Shown: positions 16,156 through 25,731, numbered from the stretch's first letter. The stretch is DNA of 64,000 nucleotides from Arthrobacter sp. JZ12 (GCF_035189165.1 NZ_CP045246.1:682001-746000), one strand, 5' to 3'. Program-made: numbers and translations. Notes: a model not told the origin generated them from the letters alone.

Positions 16156-17393
16156 GCCGCATCGCAGTGATCGGAGCCGGGTTCGCCGGCCTGACCGCCG
16201 CAACCAGCCTGAACGACGCCGGCCACACCGTCACCGTCTTTGAAGCCCGGGACCGGGTAGGCGGACGGGTTTGGTCCGAGGAGATACAGACGTTCGACGG
16301 GCCTCGGGTCATTGAACGGGGGGCGGAGTTCGTGCTCGACGCCTACACAGAGATGCAACGCCTCGCCGAGGAGAACGGACTCTCGCTGGTGGAGACCGGC
16401 ATGAGCTACTACGTCCGCGAACCCGGTGACGTGCCCTTCACCGCCGCCGACATCGTCGAGACCGGCAAGGCCGCGGGCGCCGTCGTCGCGAAGGTTGGCC
16501 CTTCCGCAACAGCGGAGGATGTCCTGCAACAGCTCGACGCCGACCCCCAGCTCGTGGACACGCTCCGCGCCCGCATCGAAATCTCCACAGCCGTCGGAGC
16601 GGACGAGGTGACCGCCGGGGCGCTCACCCAGGTGGCCTCCTTCGAACCGAAGAAGAGCTGGCGCGTCGGGGGAGGGAACCAGTCCCTGCCCAAGGCGCTC
16701 GCCGCCCAGCTCGACGGTGCCATCCGCATGAACACGCCGGTCACCCGGGTGGAATCCCGCGATGGCGGCGGGGCGACGGTCACCACCGCCGACGGCCGGG
16801 AGGACTTCGACGCCGTCGTCGTCGCCGTTCCCTTCTCGGTGCTGCGCGACCGCTCGGTAATTGAAATGCCGACCACCGCTGAGCGGGAGCGCGCACTTGA
16901 CGGTGTGATCCAGGGTCATGCGGTGAAGCTGCACGCTCCGCTGGAGCGGGCTCCCGAGACTTCGGCCGTGATGTCGGTGGCCGGGCGGTACTGGACGTGG
17001 ACCGCCGTCGATGCCAGCGGCGACGTGGCGCCGGTGCTCAACAGCTTCATGGGCTCACACAAGGCGATCGACGCGGCCGGTGTGGCGCACGACCCCTCGT
17101 CCTGGCTCAGCGCAGTACGCGAACTGAGGCCGGACCTGGCGATCGGCGACCCCGCGATTGCCACCGTTTGGTCGCGAGACCCGTACGCGCAGGGCGCCTA
17201 CACCGCCCACGCCTCCTCGCTGACCGACGCCGACACGGCAGCGCTGGAAGCACCCATCGGCGATGTGCACTTCGCCGGCGAATACGCAGACCCCAACTAC
17301 ACCGGACTCATGGAGGGCGCTATCCGCAGCGGACAGCGCGCAGCCCAGCGCGTCCTTGAATCAATCGAACTCACCTCGGAGGTAGCCAAATGA
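16152..17393 (+). CDS. Flavin-containing amine oxidase
   Basis: The 413-residue protein has the N-terminal dinucleotide fold GAGFAGLTAATSLNDAGH, then FEARDRVGGRVW (GG doublet contacting FAD), an ERGAEF segment and the C-terminal FAD motif FAGEYADPNYTGLMEGAIRS. This pattern is typical of monoamine/putrescine oxidases, which convert an amine to the aldehyde, ammonia and hydrogen peroxide. The start is ATG 16152, overlapping the MFS stop; the much longer frame upstream is an artefact over the MFS gene. The gene overlaps the cupin gene at its end. With a PotABCD-like importer and PucR regulator next door, an amine or polyamine substrate is likely. Confidence 0.9.
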   Translation: MSRIAVIGAGFAGLTAATSLNDAGHTVTVFEARDRVGGRVWSEEIQTFDGPRVIERGAEFVLDAYTEMQRLAEENGLSLVETGMSYYVREPGDVPFTAADIVETGKAAGAVVAKVGPSATAEDVLQQLDADPQLVDTLRARIEISTAVGADEVTAGALTQVASFEPKKSWRVGGGNQSLPKALAAQLDGAIRMNTPVTRVESRDGGGATVTTADGREDFDAVVVAVPFSVLRDRSVIEMPTTAERERALDGVIQGHAVKLHAPLERAPETSAVMSVAGRYWTWTAVDASGDVAPVLNSFMGSHKAIDAAGVAHDPSSWLSAVRELRPDLAIGDPAIATVWSRDPYAQGAYTAHASSLTDADTAALEAPIGDVHFAGEYADPNYTGLMEGAIRSGQRAAQRVLESIELTSEVAK

Positions 17394-17758
17394 CCACTCG
17401 CATCGAACTTTCCAACACCGACTGGCCCGCAGCCGAGGCCATCGCTTCCCACCGCGTCCTCAACGGAGCACCTGAAGCATCCACCTTCGTTACCTCCTCG
17501 CTGCCCACTGGCGAGACCGGTCTCTGGCGGGTCAGCGAGGTTGAATTTACGACGGCGCACTCCGGCTACGTGGAGCACATCCACATCATCGAGGGCGAGG
17601 GCGAGCTGGTGCACGAAAACGGCGAGGTCACCCCGCTGGCGCCGGGCGTTACGGTTACCATGGAGGACGGCTGGGCCGGCCGTTGGGTCATCCGCAAGCC
17701 GCTCGTCAAGGCCTACGCGGTGCTGAACACCGCCTCCGTACCGGCGCCGGTGGCGTGA
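17390..17758 (+). CDS. Small cupin-domain protein
   Basis: This 122-residue protein is one cupin barrel of the PF05899-like type (VEHIHIIEGEGELVHENGE, then the W-rich strand MEDGWAGRWVIRKPLVKAY). Two His occur in the first cupin motif (HIH), but the full metal-binding set is not obvious, so a binding or sensing role is as likely as catalysis. Its start overlaps the amine oxidase stop (ATGA), making it the last gene of a three-gene coupled operon. Similar small cupins often accompany amine and amino-acid oxidases in Actinobacteria. A terminator hairpin follows 35 bases later. Confidence 0.82.
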   Translation: MTTRIELSNTDWPAAEAIASHRVLNGAPEASTFVTSSLPTGETGLWRVSEVEFTTAHSGYVEHIHIIEGEGELVHENGEVTPLAPGVTVTMEDGWAGRWVIRKPLVKAYAVLNTASVPAPVA

Positions 17759-17792
17759 CGGTTTCGACTTCGTGAGGCTTGAAGGCTAGCGC

Positions 17793-17817
17793 CAGCACTG
17801 GGGAGTTCCCGGTGCTG
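17793..17817 (+). terminator. Hairpin after the MFS - amine oxidase - cupin operon
   Basis: CAGCACTGGG (17793-17802) pairs with CCCGGTGCTG (17808-17817), ten pairs with one G-T wobble around a five-base loop, 35 bases past the cupin stop and shortly before the end of the convergent gene. It probably serves both directions; the T-run is weak. Confidence 0.6.
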
Positions 17818-17839
17818 GTGCTGCTGTTTAAGCAGCGCC

Positions 17840-18553
17840 TTAGGACATCCAGATAACGATGTCCGCCAGGCGCAAGACCGAGAGCTTGCGCCCATCTGCG
17901 GTTCTTCTGTCCGCAGCCAGTTCCCTGAGCCAATCCAGATTTTCCTTGATGTCCTCCCAAAGCGCTGCGCGCAAGGCCGCCGGACTTCTCGTGCCATAGA
18001 AAGCGTGGACGCGGCTGTCGATGATCGGCACGATGTGCGGTCGGCGACGATGCAGCACTTTGGACACGGTCACTGCCGTCCACCATTTGACTGGAATTGC
18101 GGCAGTGTTTGCGGCCGCAAGCGATGCGACGGCGTGCTCTAGATCGGAGAGATTTTCATAGCTCTCGAAAGGTTTCGCGTCTTTGAGCTCGGTGAGTGCC
18201 TCGTCCAGTGCCTGCTTAAGGTTCTGTGCAGGCGAATGACCGTCAGCGAACAGGGGGATGACATCTCGAGCGCTCAACTGGAGGCTAAGCAGGTTGGCCA
18301 TGAGCACGTCAGCGGGCGTCAGAGGTGCATCCACAGGTCCCTGCAGGTCATAAGTGTTGAACGCGTAACCCGAGGATCGAGACATGTACTTGTCCAGTTT
18401 TTCCTCTGCGACGCTCTTCAACGAGGCTAAGCCAGCAGTCATGAAGTCCCCCAAATTGTAGTAACCGTTTAGCGTTCGAATGCGGACGGGTACCCATACC
18501 GTATCGCGCGATTCTGACCTATTCCCCGCCGTCATCGTAAGCAACGAGTCCAT
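17840..18553 (-). CDS. DUF6308-like protein of unknown function
   Basis: The 237-residue cytosolic protein resembles the DUF6308 group: an N-terminal ADVLMANLLSLQLSARDVIP segment (about 80-99), then a helical region. The conserved block WWTAVTVSKVLHRRRPHIVP with IIDSRV follows at about 158-184. There is no signal peptide or membrane segment. Similar proteins occur singly in accessory regions of actinobacterial genomes, and none has a firmly known role to my knowledge. Its GC content is lower than that of the catabolic genes to the left, which supports acquisition. The family link is from memory of the motif and not a search. Confidence 0.55.
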   Translation of the reverse strand: MDSLLTMTAGNRSESRDTVWVPVRIRTLNGYYNLGDFMTAGLASLKSVAEEKLDKYMSRSSGYAFNTYDLQGPVDAPLTPADVLMANLLSLQLSARDVIPLFADGHSPAQNLKQALDEALTELKDAKPFESYENLSDLEHAVASLAAANTAAIPVKWWTAVTVSKVLHRRRPHIVPIIDSRVHAFYGTRSPAALRAALWEDIKENLDWLRELAADRRTADGRKLSVLRLADIVIWMS

Positions 18554-18560
18554 CCTCGTG

Positions 18561-19577
<1,017 letters not shown>

Positions 19578-19613
19578 GATTCTAGAGATGACATCCGATT
19601 GAGAGGAACTGAT

Positions 19614-20081
19614 TTGGGGAAGAGGCTAATACTGGGGGCGGCCGTGCTGGCGCTGGCCCTGAGCGGTTGCGGAGGCCAAGCTGACAACGCGCCAGAAACG
19701 TCTGAAGCGCCCGAAAGTGTGGAAACCACTGCGGTCGATGAAGCGCCAGAGGTGCCTGACTTAACGGGGGAGTGGAAGCAGAGCAACTCCAACAGTGAGG
19801 ACTCCTACCAGCAAGCAACTATCACTGCGGACACGATTACCGTCGAGTGGGTGACTGATGGCGGCGACACGCGGTCCCTCTACTGGGTGGGAAGCTTCGA
19901 AGCGCCGCTGGAAGCGGATAAGCCGCACATCTGGACCTCCGAGGGTGATATCGAGGCTATGCAGTCTGCTCTTCTGGCTTCCAGCGAGGAGAGCAAAGAG
20001 TTCACCTATGAGAATGGTGAAATCAGCTATGAAGTCAGCGCGCTGGGCACCACCACAACAGTCAGGCTCGAGCAGGAGTAG
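19614..20081 (+). CDS. Small secreted lipoprotein of unknown function, TTG start
   Basis: From TTG 19614 the product has 155 residues: a short basic start, the signal core LILGAAVLALALSGC with lipobox ALSGC, an acidic linker rich in Glu and Thr, and a compact domain. That domain (DLTGEWKQSNSN...ATITADTITVEWVTDGG...SLYWVGSF) looks like a beta-barrel or lipocalin-type fold, but I cannot name a family. The TTG is chosen because GAGAGGAA lies 5-8 bases before it and the signal peptide starts immediately. Upstream in-frame sequence belongs to the monooxygenase pseudogene, and a nearby ATG is out of frame. A strong hairpin follows the stop. Confidence 0.72.
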   Translation: MGKRLILGAAVLALALSGCGGQADNAPETSEAPESVETTAVDEAPEVPDLTGEWKQSNSNSEDSYQQATITADTITVEWVTDGGDTRSLYWVGSFEAPLEADKPHIWTSEGDIEAMQSALLASSEESKEFTYENGEISYEVSALGTTTTVRLEQE

Positions 20082-20091
20082 CGAGCGAGTG

Positions 20092-20127
20092 GGAAAGCCC
20101 CGGTGATGATCTGTCTCGGGGCTTTCC
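20092..20127 (+). terminator. Rho-independent terminator after the small lipoprotein
   Basis: GGAAAGCCCCG (20092-20102) pairs perfectly over 11 bases with CGGGGCTTTCC (20117-20127), loop 14 bases, ten bases after the stop at 20081. The A/T-rich ends make it usable from both sides, including for the convergent lipoprotein gene. Confidence 0.8.
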
Positions 20128-20251
20128 ACGTGGGCTCCCACCCGCCGCTGCAGCGCGGTGTTCGTGGGGTTGGAGTATTCGCTGTACAGGAAGGAGTCTC
20201 GCAGCGCGGACGCCCTGGCGCAGCGAAACCGAAGCTAGCAGGGTGAGGAGT

Positions 20252-21226
20252 CTAATCCCCGATGTACTCGCCGGTGATCGGGTCAACTGTCCCGGCTTCT
20301 ATACCTTCACACTGGGAACGCCCGCCATCTGTCACGGGATCGTAGCGAATGCAGAAGGCCTCGTAGTACGGCATTCCGCCCTCCAACGCGGCTAGGGCTT
20401 CCTCGTATGTGAACTTGTCCTCAGGGTTGGGTTCCGGATGTTCGGTCTCCGGCGGACCTGGTTCGCTCTGCGGATCGTCCGCAGGAATCGTTCCAGACCC
20501 ATCAGGTTGCTGTTCCGTGGGTGCAGGGGAGGCAGAAGCTGTCGGCATCGTCCCGCCCGGCGTCATAGGTACCTCATCCCCAAGTCCCTGAGGTTGAATA
20601 GTTATGCCGGTGATGCGTTCAGGAAGCTTCGTTGTTGTAGAAGCCAGCCAGCCCGTCGAGACTTCCAGCTTGGAAGCATTCGTCGCGTTGAGGTACTGAT
20701 TCTGGAGTGTGGTGGATCGCCTGCTCAGATCGTCACCGACGGTTTCATCAAGGATGGTGCCGTCGGTCAAGGTGTAGCCGTAGGTCCCCTCAACGCCCCC
20801 GAGAGCATCCGTATAGTGTGGGCCCCAGTCGGCGACGTGATACACGGACAGATCCTGGAACTCGTACGCCGTCCCGTTCTCGTCATAGATAGTGACGAGG
20901 TAGACCGACACCTCCTCGGTGCCTTTCCGGTTATCGATATGTACTTTCGCGTAGCTAACCGGTTCGACCTTCAAATCCGTCCGCAATTGTTCGATGTCGT
21001 CTGGGCCAGCGGCTGGCAATTCGACCGTGAGCGTCGCCCCAAAAGAGGTAGTGGCAGTGAACGTCTGATTGAGTTCGTATGTCGCGGGAGTTTGCTCCGC
21101 CGTGGGCGATGCTGTGGAGGACGCTGCGACAGTGGGTAAGGGCTCCTTACTGGGACTCATCGAGCAGCCGAGGAGCCCGAGCGCAGTAGCTACGGCGACA
21201 GTAGTGAGGCTGATCATGTGGCGCAT
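20252..21226 (-). CDS. Secreted lipoprotein with C-terminal repeat-poor acidic tail
   Basis: Starting at ATG 21226 (GGGGGAAA upstream) the product has 324 residues. The signal peptide ends in the lipobox GLLGC. A Ser/Thr/Pro linker follows, then a beta-rich domain of about 150 residues (TATTSFGATLTVELPA...YAKVHIDNR...FQDLSVYHVADWG) that resembles DUF4352-type immunoglobulin-like domains. A Pro/Glu linker leads to a C-terminal module with FTYEEALAALEGG and two cysteines. It should sit on the outer face of the membrane. The function is unknown. The frame extends 8 codons further upstream, but that start lacks the signal-peptide geometry. Confidence 0.68.
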   Translation of the reverse strand: MRHMISLTTVAVATALGLLGCSMSPSKEPLPTVAASSTASPTAEQTPATYELNQTFTATTSFGATLTVELPAAGPDDIEQLRTDLKVEPVSYAKVHIDNRKGTEEVSVYLVTIYDENGTAYEFQDLSVYHVADWGPHYTDALGGVEGTYGYTLTDGTILDETVGDDLSRRSTTLQNQYLNATNASKLEVSTGWLASTTTKLPERITGITIQPQGLGDEVPMTPGGTMPTASASPAPTEQQPDGSGTIPADDPQSEPGPPETEHPEPNPEDKFTYEEALAALEGGMPYYEAFCIRYDPVTDGGRSQCEGIEAGTVDPITGEYIGD

Positions 21227-21334
21227 CGAAGTTTCCCCCAGACTCGACAATGGGAATCCTTACGCTAGCCGCATTCAGGCTTACGGGGAATGGGAACGCA
21301 CGATCGGCGCTTGGCCGATGTTGGTTTGCGCCGC

Positions 21335-21946
21335 CTAGAGCCTCCCGCGCTCGCCGACCAGAATGTCCGCCGCGTCCAACCCATCAGCTACGCGTCGTCG
21401 TTCGATCCGTCGCTGCACGCTCGGTGACGGGATCCGCGCCCCCTTGGAACGGTTGCACCTGCTGCACGCCGCAACAAAGTTCTGCAGCGTGGTCGACCCG
21501 CCCTTGGACCACGGATAGAAGTGGTCACCGTGCTCCGCAGGACGGGAACAGCGGCGTGCACCCACACCAAACTCGCACCGCCCGTCCGCACGAGCCATTC
21601 CTTCGCGGCGCTGCTGGCGAGTGAAGCGCCGGACTGGATCGCGGCGTCGTGCATCCCGTGAGGTGATGACCGCGGCAGTAAGGCCCAGCGCCAGCAGGAC
21701 CGCGGCCGGCGCGATAGCAGCGTCCAGCACCGGCTGGAAAATCGACATGAGAACGTCCGCAGCTCCCGAGGGCCCGGCTGCAACCTGCGCCGGAGCAGCG
21801 GGCCCGCGCAGTAGGGGAGTAATGATCGACCATCCGAGCCACAGAACTGCAGCGGAGTAGCCCAGCTTTAGAAGCTGCCTCGACCAGTAGATACGGCCCA
21901 GTTCACTCATCGCCTGACACCATGCATCCGCATTACCTTCCCCCAT
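21335..21946 (-). CDS. Membrane-anchored HNH endonuclease-like protein
   Basis: The product has two hydrophobic segments (about YSAAVLWLGWSIITPLL and IAPAAVLLALGLTAAV) before a C-terminal HNH domain. That domain contains CEFGVGARRC, the metal/catalytic part HGDHFYPWSKGG, then the NFVAACSRCNRSKG helix. The two Cys pairs suggest a zinc ribbon as in McrA-like HNH proteins. An HNH nuclease tethered to the membrane is unusual, and a role in taking up or defending against foreign DNA is speculation. The start is uncertain: ATG 21946 is used, a TTG at 21961 and an ATG at 21910 are alternatives with similar weak ribosome sites. The sequence after its stop up to 21226 holds no other gene. Confidence 0.7.
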   Translation of the reverse strand: MGEGNADAWCQAMSELGRIYWSRQLLKLGYSAAVLWLGWSIITPLLRGPAAPAQVAAGPSGAADVLMSIFQPVLDAAIAPAAVLLALGLTAAVITSRDARRRDPVRRFTRQQRREGMARADGRCEFGVGARRCSRPAEHGDHFYPWSKGGSTTLQNFVAACSRCNRSKGARIPSPSVQRRIERRRVADGLDAADILVGERGRL

Positions 21947-22036
21947 TTCGGCACTCAGCAATTAGAGCATTGCGTGGGCACCGTGCCCTACTTGGGCGTC
22001 GACGTCGGACCCGTCAAGAACTGCACCATCAACAGT

Positions 22037-22070
22037 GAAGGCCCGCCACCTTCCAAGGTGACGGGCCTTC
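22037..22070. terminator. Strong hairpin terminator
   Basis: GAAGGCCCG (22037-22045) and CGGGCCTTC (22062-22070) pair perfectly, and the interior CACCTT/AAGGTG extends the stem to about 15 pairs. It lies 45 bases past the stop of the minus-strand APC permease gene (22115). I see no gene in 21962-22036, which probably carries the promoter of the HNH gene. Confidence 0.72.
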
Positions 22071-22114
22071 GCTGAGCGGAGTCGGCATCCGCCGGTCAGC
22101 TGTTCTTAGCTGTT

Positions 22115-23560
22115 TTATCTGCTGTTTCGCTGCTTGAGGCGTTCGAGCAGACGGTGTTCAGCATCCTCACCCGGAGCAATCCCCGATGGAATGCGGAAGA
22201 GCAGGAACACTCCAAGCACCCACCAGAGACCGAAGAGAATCCACGGGGGCGGGGTGAGCGCGGCCGGCATTCCGGGAAGGTAGAGGCTGAGCAGGCCGAC
22301 GCACAGGACCGCCGCGGCGACGCCAATGATCATGCCGCCGTTGCCCGCACCGCCAACACGAAGCGGGCGATCCATCTGGGGTTCGCGGCGGCGCAAGATC
22401 ACGAACACGATCGATACCAGGATGTAGGCGATGACAATGCTCGGAGCGCCGGAATCCACCAGCCAGACGAGCATCGACTCGCCGAAGAACGGTGCAAGGA
22501 AGGACAGCACGCCGATGAACAGCAGGGCATTGGCCGGGGTGCGGTACTTCGGGTGCAGCCGGCCGAACCAGGCCGGCAGCATGCCTGAGCGCGCCATCGA
22601 GAACATGAGCCGCGAGGCGCCCAGAAGCAGCGAGTTCCACGAGGTGAGGATGCCGGCGATTCCACCAGCGATCAGCACCTTCGCCATCAGATCGGTGCCA
22701 AACAGCGCTCCCATGGCATCGGCAGTTGCTATGTCAGCCTGGGCAATGTCTCCGGCGGGCATCGAGGAGGCGGTAGTGAGTACGGTCATGGCGTACCAGA
22801 TCGTTGCCAGGATGACGGCAATGACAACCAGCTTGCCGATCTGCCTTGCCGGGATGTTGACTTCCTCGGATGACTGAGGGATCACGTCAAATCCGACGAA
22901 CAGGAACGGAACCACAACCAGGACCGCGAAGTAGCCGTTCAAGCCGCCCGTGAAGAAGGGCTCCATGTTGGCGGCAGATCCCCCGGTGAAGGAGCCGAGT
23001 ACAAGCATGAGGCCGATGACGAGAAGGAAAACCACCACGAAGGTCTGGGCGGCACCGGCGAGCTTGACCCCAAGGATATTGATCCCGGTGATGACCACTG
23101 CAGCTATCGCGCCGACCAGCGCCCACGTCAGGTGTACCTGATAGCCCGCCACTTCCCACAGCGGAATCTGGCTGAGGTTCGGAAAGAGGTACTGGGCCGT
23201 CCGGGGCAGGGCAACCGCCTCGAAGGCGACGATCGTTACGTATCCGCCGGTGATTGCCCAGGAGCCAATGAAGGACCAGCGAGGACCCATTCCTCGGAGA
23301 AGGAAGTTGTGCTCGCCGCCTGCCTTGGGCATCGCCGCGGTCAACTCAGCGTAGGTCAGCCCCACCACGCCCATGATCACACCACCGGTGATCATGGCCA
23401 GGACCGCGCCCATGGTGCCGGCCGACGCTATCCAGCCACCGGTTAGGACAACCCAGCCGAAGCCGATCATGGCCCCGAAACCAAGAGCCAGGGCATCCCA
23501 GTTTCCGAGGACCTTGAGAAGGGAAGTGTCCGGCTCTTGCGCCGCTTGTGAATGTTGCAT
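22115..23560 (-). CDS. APC-family amino acid/amine permease
   Basis: The 481-residue protein has twelve hydrophobic segments and the APC opening motif ALALGFGAMIGFGWVVLTGG (about 24-43). The conserved loop VIPQSSEEVNIPARQIGK lies at about 255-272. It imports an amino acid or amine by proton symport or exchange. The start is ATG 23560, preceded by AGGA at seven bases. The longer frame upstream (to 23797) has no homology and crosses a likely promoter. It differs clearly from the APC permease at 31898-33460 and is not a copy of it. A strong hairpin follows its stop. Confidence 0.87.
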   Translation of the reverse strand: MQHSQAAQEPDTSLLKVLGNWDALALGFGAMIGFGWVVLTGGWIASAGTMGAVLAMITGGVIMGVVGLTYAELTAAMPKAGGEHNFLLRGMGPRWSFIGSWAITGGYVTIVAFEAVALPRTAQYLFPNLSQIPLWEVAGYQVHLTWALVGAIAAVVITGINILGVKLAGAAQTFVVVFLLVIGLMLVLGSFTGGSAANMEPFFTGGLNGYFAVLVVVPFLFVGFDVIPQSSEEVNIPARQIGKLVVIAVILATIWYAMTVLTTASSMPAGDIAQADIATADAMGALFGTDLMAKVLIAGGIAGILTSWNSLLLGASRLMFSMARSGMLPAWFGRLHPKYRTPANALLFIGVLSFLAPFFGESMLVWLVDSGAPSIVIAYILVSIVFVILRRREPQMDRPLRVGGAGNGGMIIGVAAAVLCVGLLSLYLPGMPAALTPPPWILFGLWWVLGVFLLFRIPSGIAPGEDAEHRLLERLKQRNSR

Positions 23561-23676
23561 AGATCCTCGCTTAGTGCGCCGTGCTTCCGGCAGATTGAGA
23601 TTCAGGCGTCCCCACACACCCAATGTGAAGCGCGCCACGCCGTCGTTTAACCTAGACGCACTTCCGCAGCAGTCGC

Positions 23677-23706
23677 ATTGTGCGTCGGCACGGTTGGACG
23701 CGTCAA
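23677..23706 (-). promoter_or_regulatory. Candidate sigma-70 promoter of the APC permease gene
   Basis: On the minus strand TTGACG (23706-23701) and CACAAT (23682-23677) are separated by 18 bases, about 117 bases before the ATG at 23560. The rest of the 23561-23872 intergenic stretch holds a terminator and no supported gene. Confidence 0.4.
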
Positions 23707-23800
23707 TACTAAAACGGTCGTCCATCGTTTTTGAGTGTGACCGACCCGGGTTTGCAGCCCATGAGGCCTGAACTAGCGTCGCGGGAACTGACACCAAAAC

Positions 23801-23843
23801 AACGACGACGGCGCTTGCCTGGGTGGCGAGCGCCGTCGTCGTT
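23801..23843 (-). terminator. Strong terminator after the alanine symporter gene
   Basis: AACGACGACGGCGCT (23801-23815) pairs perfectly over 15 bases with AGCGCCGTCGTCGTT (23829-23843). It lies 30 bases past the stop of the minus-strand symporter gene and reads into TTTTGG on that strand. The arm sequence recurs in shorter form in the terminator at 33850-33888. Confidence 0.85.
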
Positions 23844-23872
23844 CTTGTGCTTAGCTCCGGAAGGAGTGTCCG

Positions 23873-25429
23873 CTAGCTGCGCGCGGATTCCCTCTCGCGG
23901 TTGTCCCTTTCCGGGCCGGACGGCTTGTAGGTCTCCCAGAAGGTGGCGCCGGTGATGTTCAGCGGACGCGGATCGAAGACCGGGTCGAGGCCCAGCTTTC
24001 GCTGACGCTCGTAGTCCTTCAGCGCCTTGAACGCCGGCTGCTGCAGGATCAGGATGCCCACGATGTTCAGCCACGCCATGAGGCCTACGCCGATGTCGCC
24101 CATCAGCCAGGCGTCGGCGGCGGTGTTCACGCAGCCGTAGGCGACGGCGATGAGGATGGCCACCTGCAGGGCCACGGTGGTGACCCGCCCGAGGCTGGCG
24201 TTCAGGCCGGGGATCAGGCGGTTCGATGCCTTGCCCAGCAGGAACCGAAGGTTGGTTTCGGCCATGTAGTAGTAGGCGATGATCGTGGTCAGGCAGAAGA
24301 AGATCAGCGTGATCGCGATGAAGGAGGCGCCGACGCCGGGGAATACGGAGTCGAAGCCGGTCTGCACATACTGCGGTCCGACGGCGGCGGTGGCGGAGAG
24401 CAGGCCGCCCTCGGCGAGGACATCGCCGTCCTCGGTGCCGCCGGAGAAGACGCGGTACGCACCGGTGGACAGGATCAGGAAGCCGGTGGCCGAGCACACG
24501 AACAGGGTGTCAACGTATACGGCGAAGGCCTGGACCAGGCCCTGCTTGGCCGGGTGCGATACCTCGGCTGCCGCAGCGGCGTGGGGGCCGGTGCCCTGGC
24601 CGGCTTCATTGGAGTAGACGCCGCGCTTGACGCCCCACATGACGGCCATGCCGACAATCGCGCCGAGAGCCGAGTCCATGCCGAACGCGCTGCGGAAGAC
24701 GAGTGAGAACATTTCCGGCAGCTGGGCCGCGTTGATGAAGACCACGATCAGGGCAAGGACGATGTAGCCCAGGGCCATGAACGGCACTACGAACGAGGCG
24801 ACATTGGCGATGCGCTTCACACCGCCGATGATCACGAGCGCGAGAAGAATCACGGAGCCGACGGCGACAACCCACGCGGGGAGGGTCCACGCGCCGTCGA
24901 TGGCGGTCGCCATGGAGTTGGCCTGAACCCCCGGCAGCAGGAGGCCGCAGGCCAGGACGGTCACGGCGGCGAAGACGTAGCCGTAGCCCTTGAAGAATGC
25001 GGCACCCTTGGTGTGCGCCAGTGCACGGGAGAAATAGTAGGCAGGGCCGCCGCGGTACTCGCCGGTCAGCGGATCCTTGGTCTTGTACATCTGGCCGAGG
25101 GTCGATTCGATGAACGACGTCGACGCGCCCAGGAAGGCCATCATCCACATCCAGAACAGGGCGCCCGGTCCGCCGAAGGCGATCGCGGTGGCGACGCCGG
25201 CGACGTTGCCGGTGCCAACACGGCCGGACAGGGACATCGCAAGGGCCTGGAACGAGGAGACGCCGGAAGCCGACTTCTCACCGTGAACCAGCTGCTGAAG
25301 CATTCCCTTGACGTGCCGAACCTGCAGGAAGCGGGAACGGATAGAGAAGTAAACGCCGGAGGCAAGGCAGAGATAAACCAGCCAGTCGCTCCAGATCACG
25401 CCATTGATGGCAGATAAAGCACCGCTCAT
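23873..25429 (-). CDS. Sodium:alanine (AGCS-family) symporter
   Basis: The 518-residue transporter begins at ATG 25429 with AAGGGA eight bases upstream. It shows the AGCS signatures SLSGRVGTGNVAGVATAIAF (about 68-87) and GGPAYYFSRAL (about 128-138), the WGVKRGVYSNEAGQGTGPHA segment and about ten membrane spans. AGCS proteins import D/L-alanine or glycine with sodium. A perfect CRP/GlxR-type palindrome lies about 90 bases before the start, in the region shared with the divergent RNase J gene, suggesting catabolite control of amino-acid uptake. The frame upstream of 25429 is non-coding. Confidence 0.92.
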   Translation of the reverse strand: MSGALSAINGVIWSDWLVYLCLASGVYFSIRSRFLQVRHVKGMLQQLVHGEKSASGVSSFQALAMSLSGRVGTGNVAGVATAIAFGGPGALFWMWMMAFLGASTSFIESTLGQMYKTKDPLTGEYRGGPAYYFSRALAHTKGAAFFKGYGYVFAAVTVLACGLLLPGVQANSMATAIDGAWTLPAWVVAVGSVILLALVIIGGVKRIANVASFVVPFMALGYIVLALIVVFINAAQLPEMFSLVFRSAFGMDSALGAIVGMAVMWGVKRGVYSNEAGQGTGPHAAAAAEVSHPAKQGLVQAFAVYVDTLFVCSATGFLILSTGAYRVFSGGTEDGDVLAEGGLLSATAAVGPQYVQTGFDSVFPGVGASFIAITLIFFCLTTIIAYYYMAETNLRFLLGKASNRLIPGLNASLGRVTTVALQVAILIAVAYGCVNTAADAWLMGDIGVGLMAWLNIVGILILQQPAFKALKDYERQRKLGLDPVFDPRPLNITGATFWETYKPSGPERDNRERESARS

Positions 25430-25515
25430 AAGTGGTTTCCCTTCAGGAGAGCGCGGGTAGCACGCTCGGTGCCGCCGTCGTCGGTGGACAAAGCGGCAGG
25501 CACGATACCAAAACC

Positions 25516-25531
25516 TGTGAAGCTTCTCACA
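25516..25531. promoter_or_regulatory. Perfect CRP/GlxR-type site
   Basis: TGTGA (25516-25520), AGCTTC, TCACA (25527-25531) matches the CRP/GlxR consensus TGTGA-N6-TCACA in all ten positions. It lies 87 bases before the symporter start and about 200 before rnj, in a 302-base divergent intergenic region with no gene. Control of the symporter is the likelier role. Confidence 0.65.
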
Positions 25532-25731
25532 TCCTGTCGCGATTGGTCCATTTGGCAGGTGGCGTCCGCCGTCGTGGCAGGGTGCAGCGGTGTAAAGTCG
25601 GGTTCGAGTATGCCGTCCCGCCCATTGTTCCCGTGGCGGGCCGTGCCCAGCAGCAGGGCGGCCGCCACGCAGCACGCTACCAACGGTATTTGGGCTCCGG
25701 GATCGCCGTCCGACATAGAAGATCGGATCCC

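Noticed and set aside
14755..16203. Minus-strand 482-codon open frame opposite the MFS gene
   Set aside because: Low-complexity Gly/Asp/Glu/His composition is what the reverse complement of a GC-rich membrane-protein gene gives; no motif.
21980..22074. Short plus-strand frame GTVPYLGVDVGPVKNC before the terminator
   Set aside because: It looked like the tail of a gene, but there is no upstream part and it runs into the hairpin; too short to support.
25432..25731. N-terminal extension of RNase J
   Set aside because: The open frame continues upstream of ATG 25732, but it covers the divergent promoter and CRP site and has no homology to the family.
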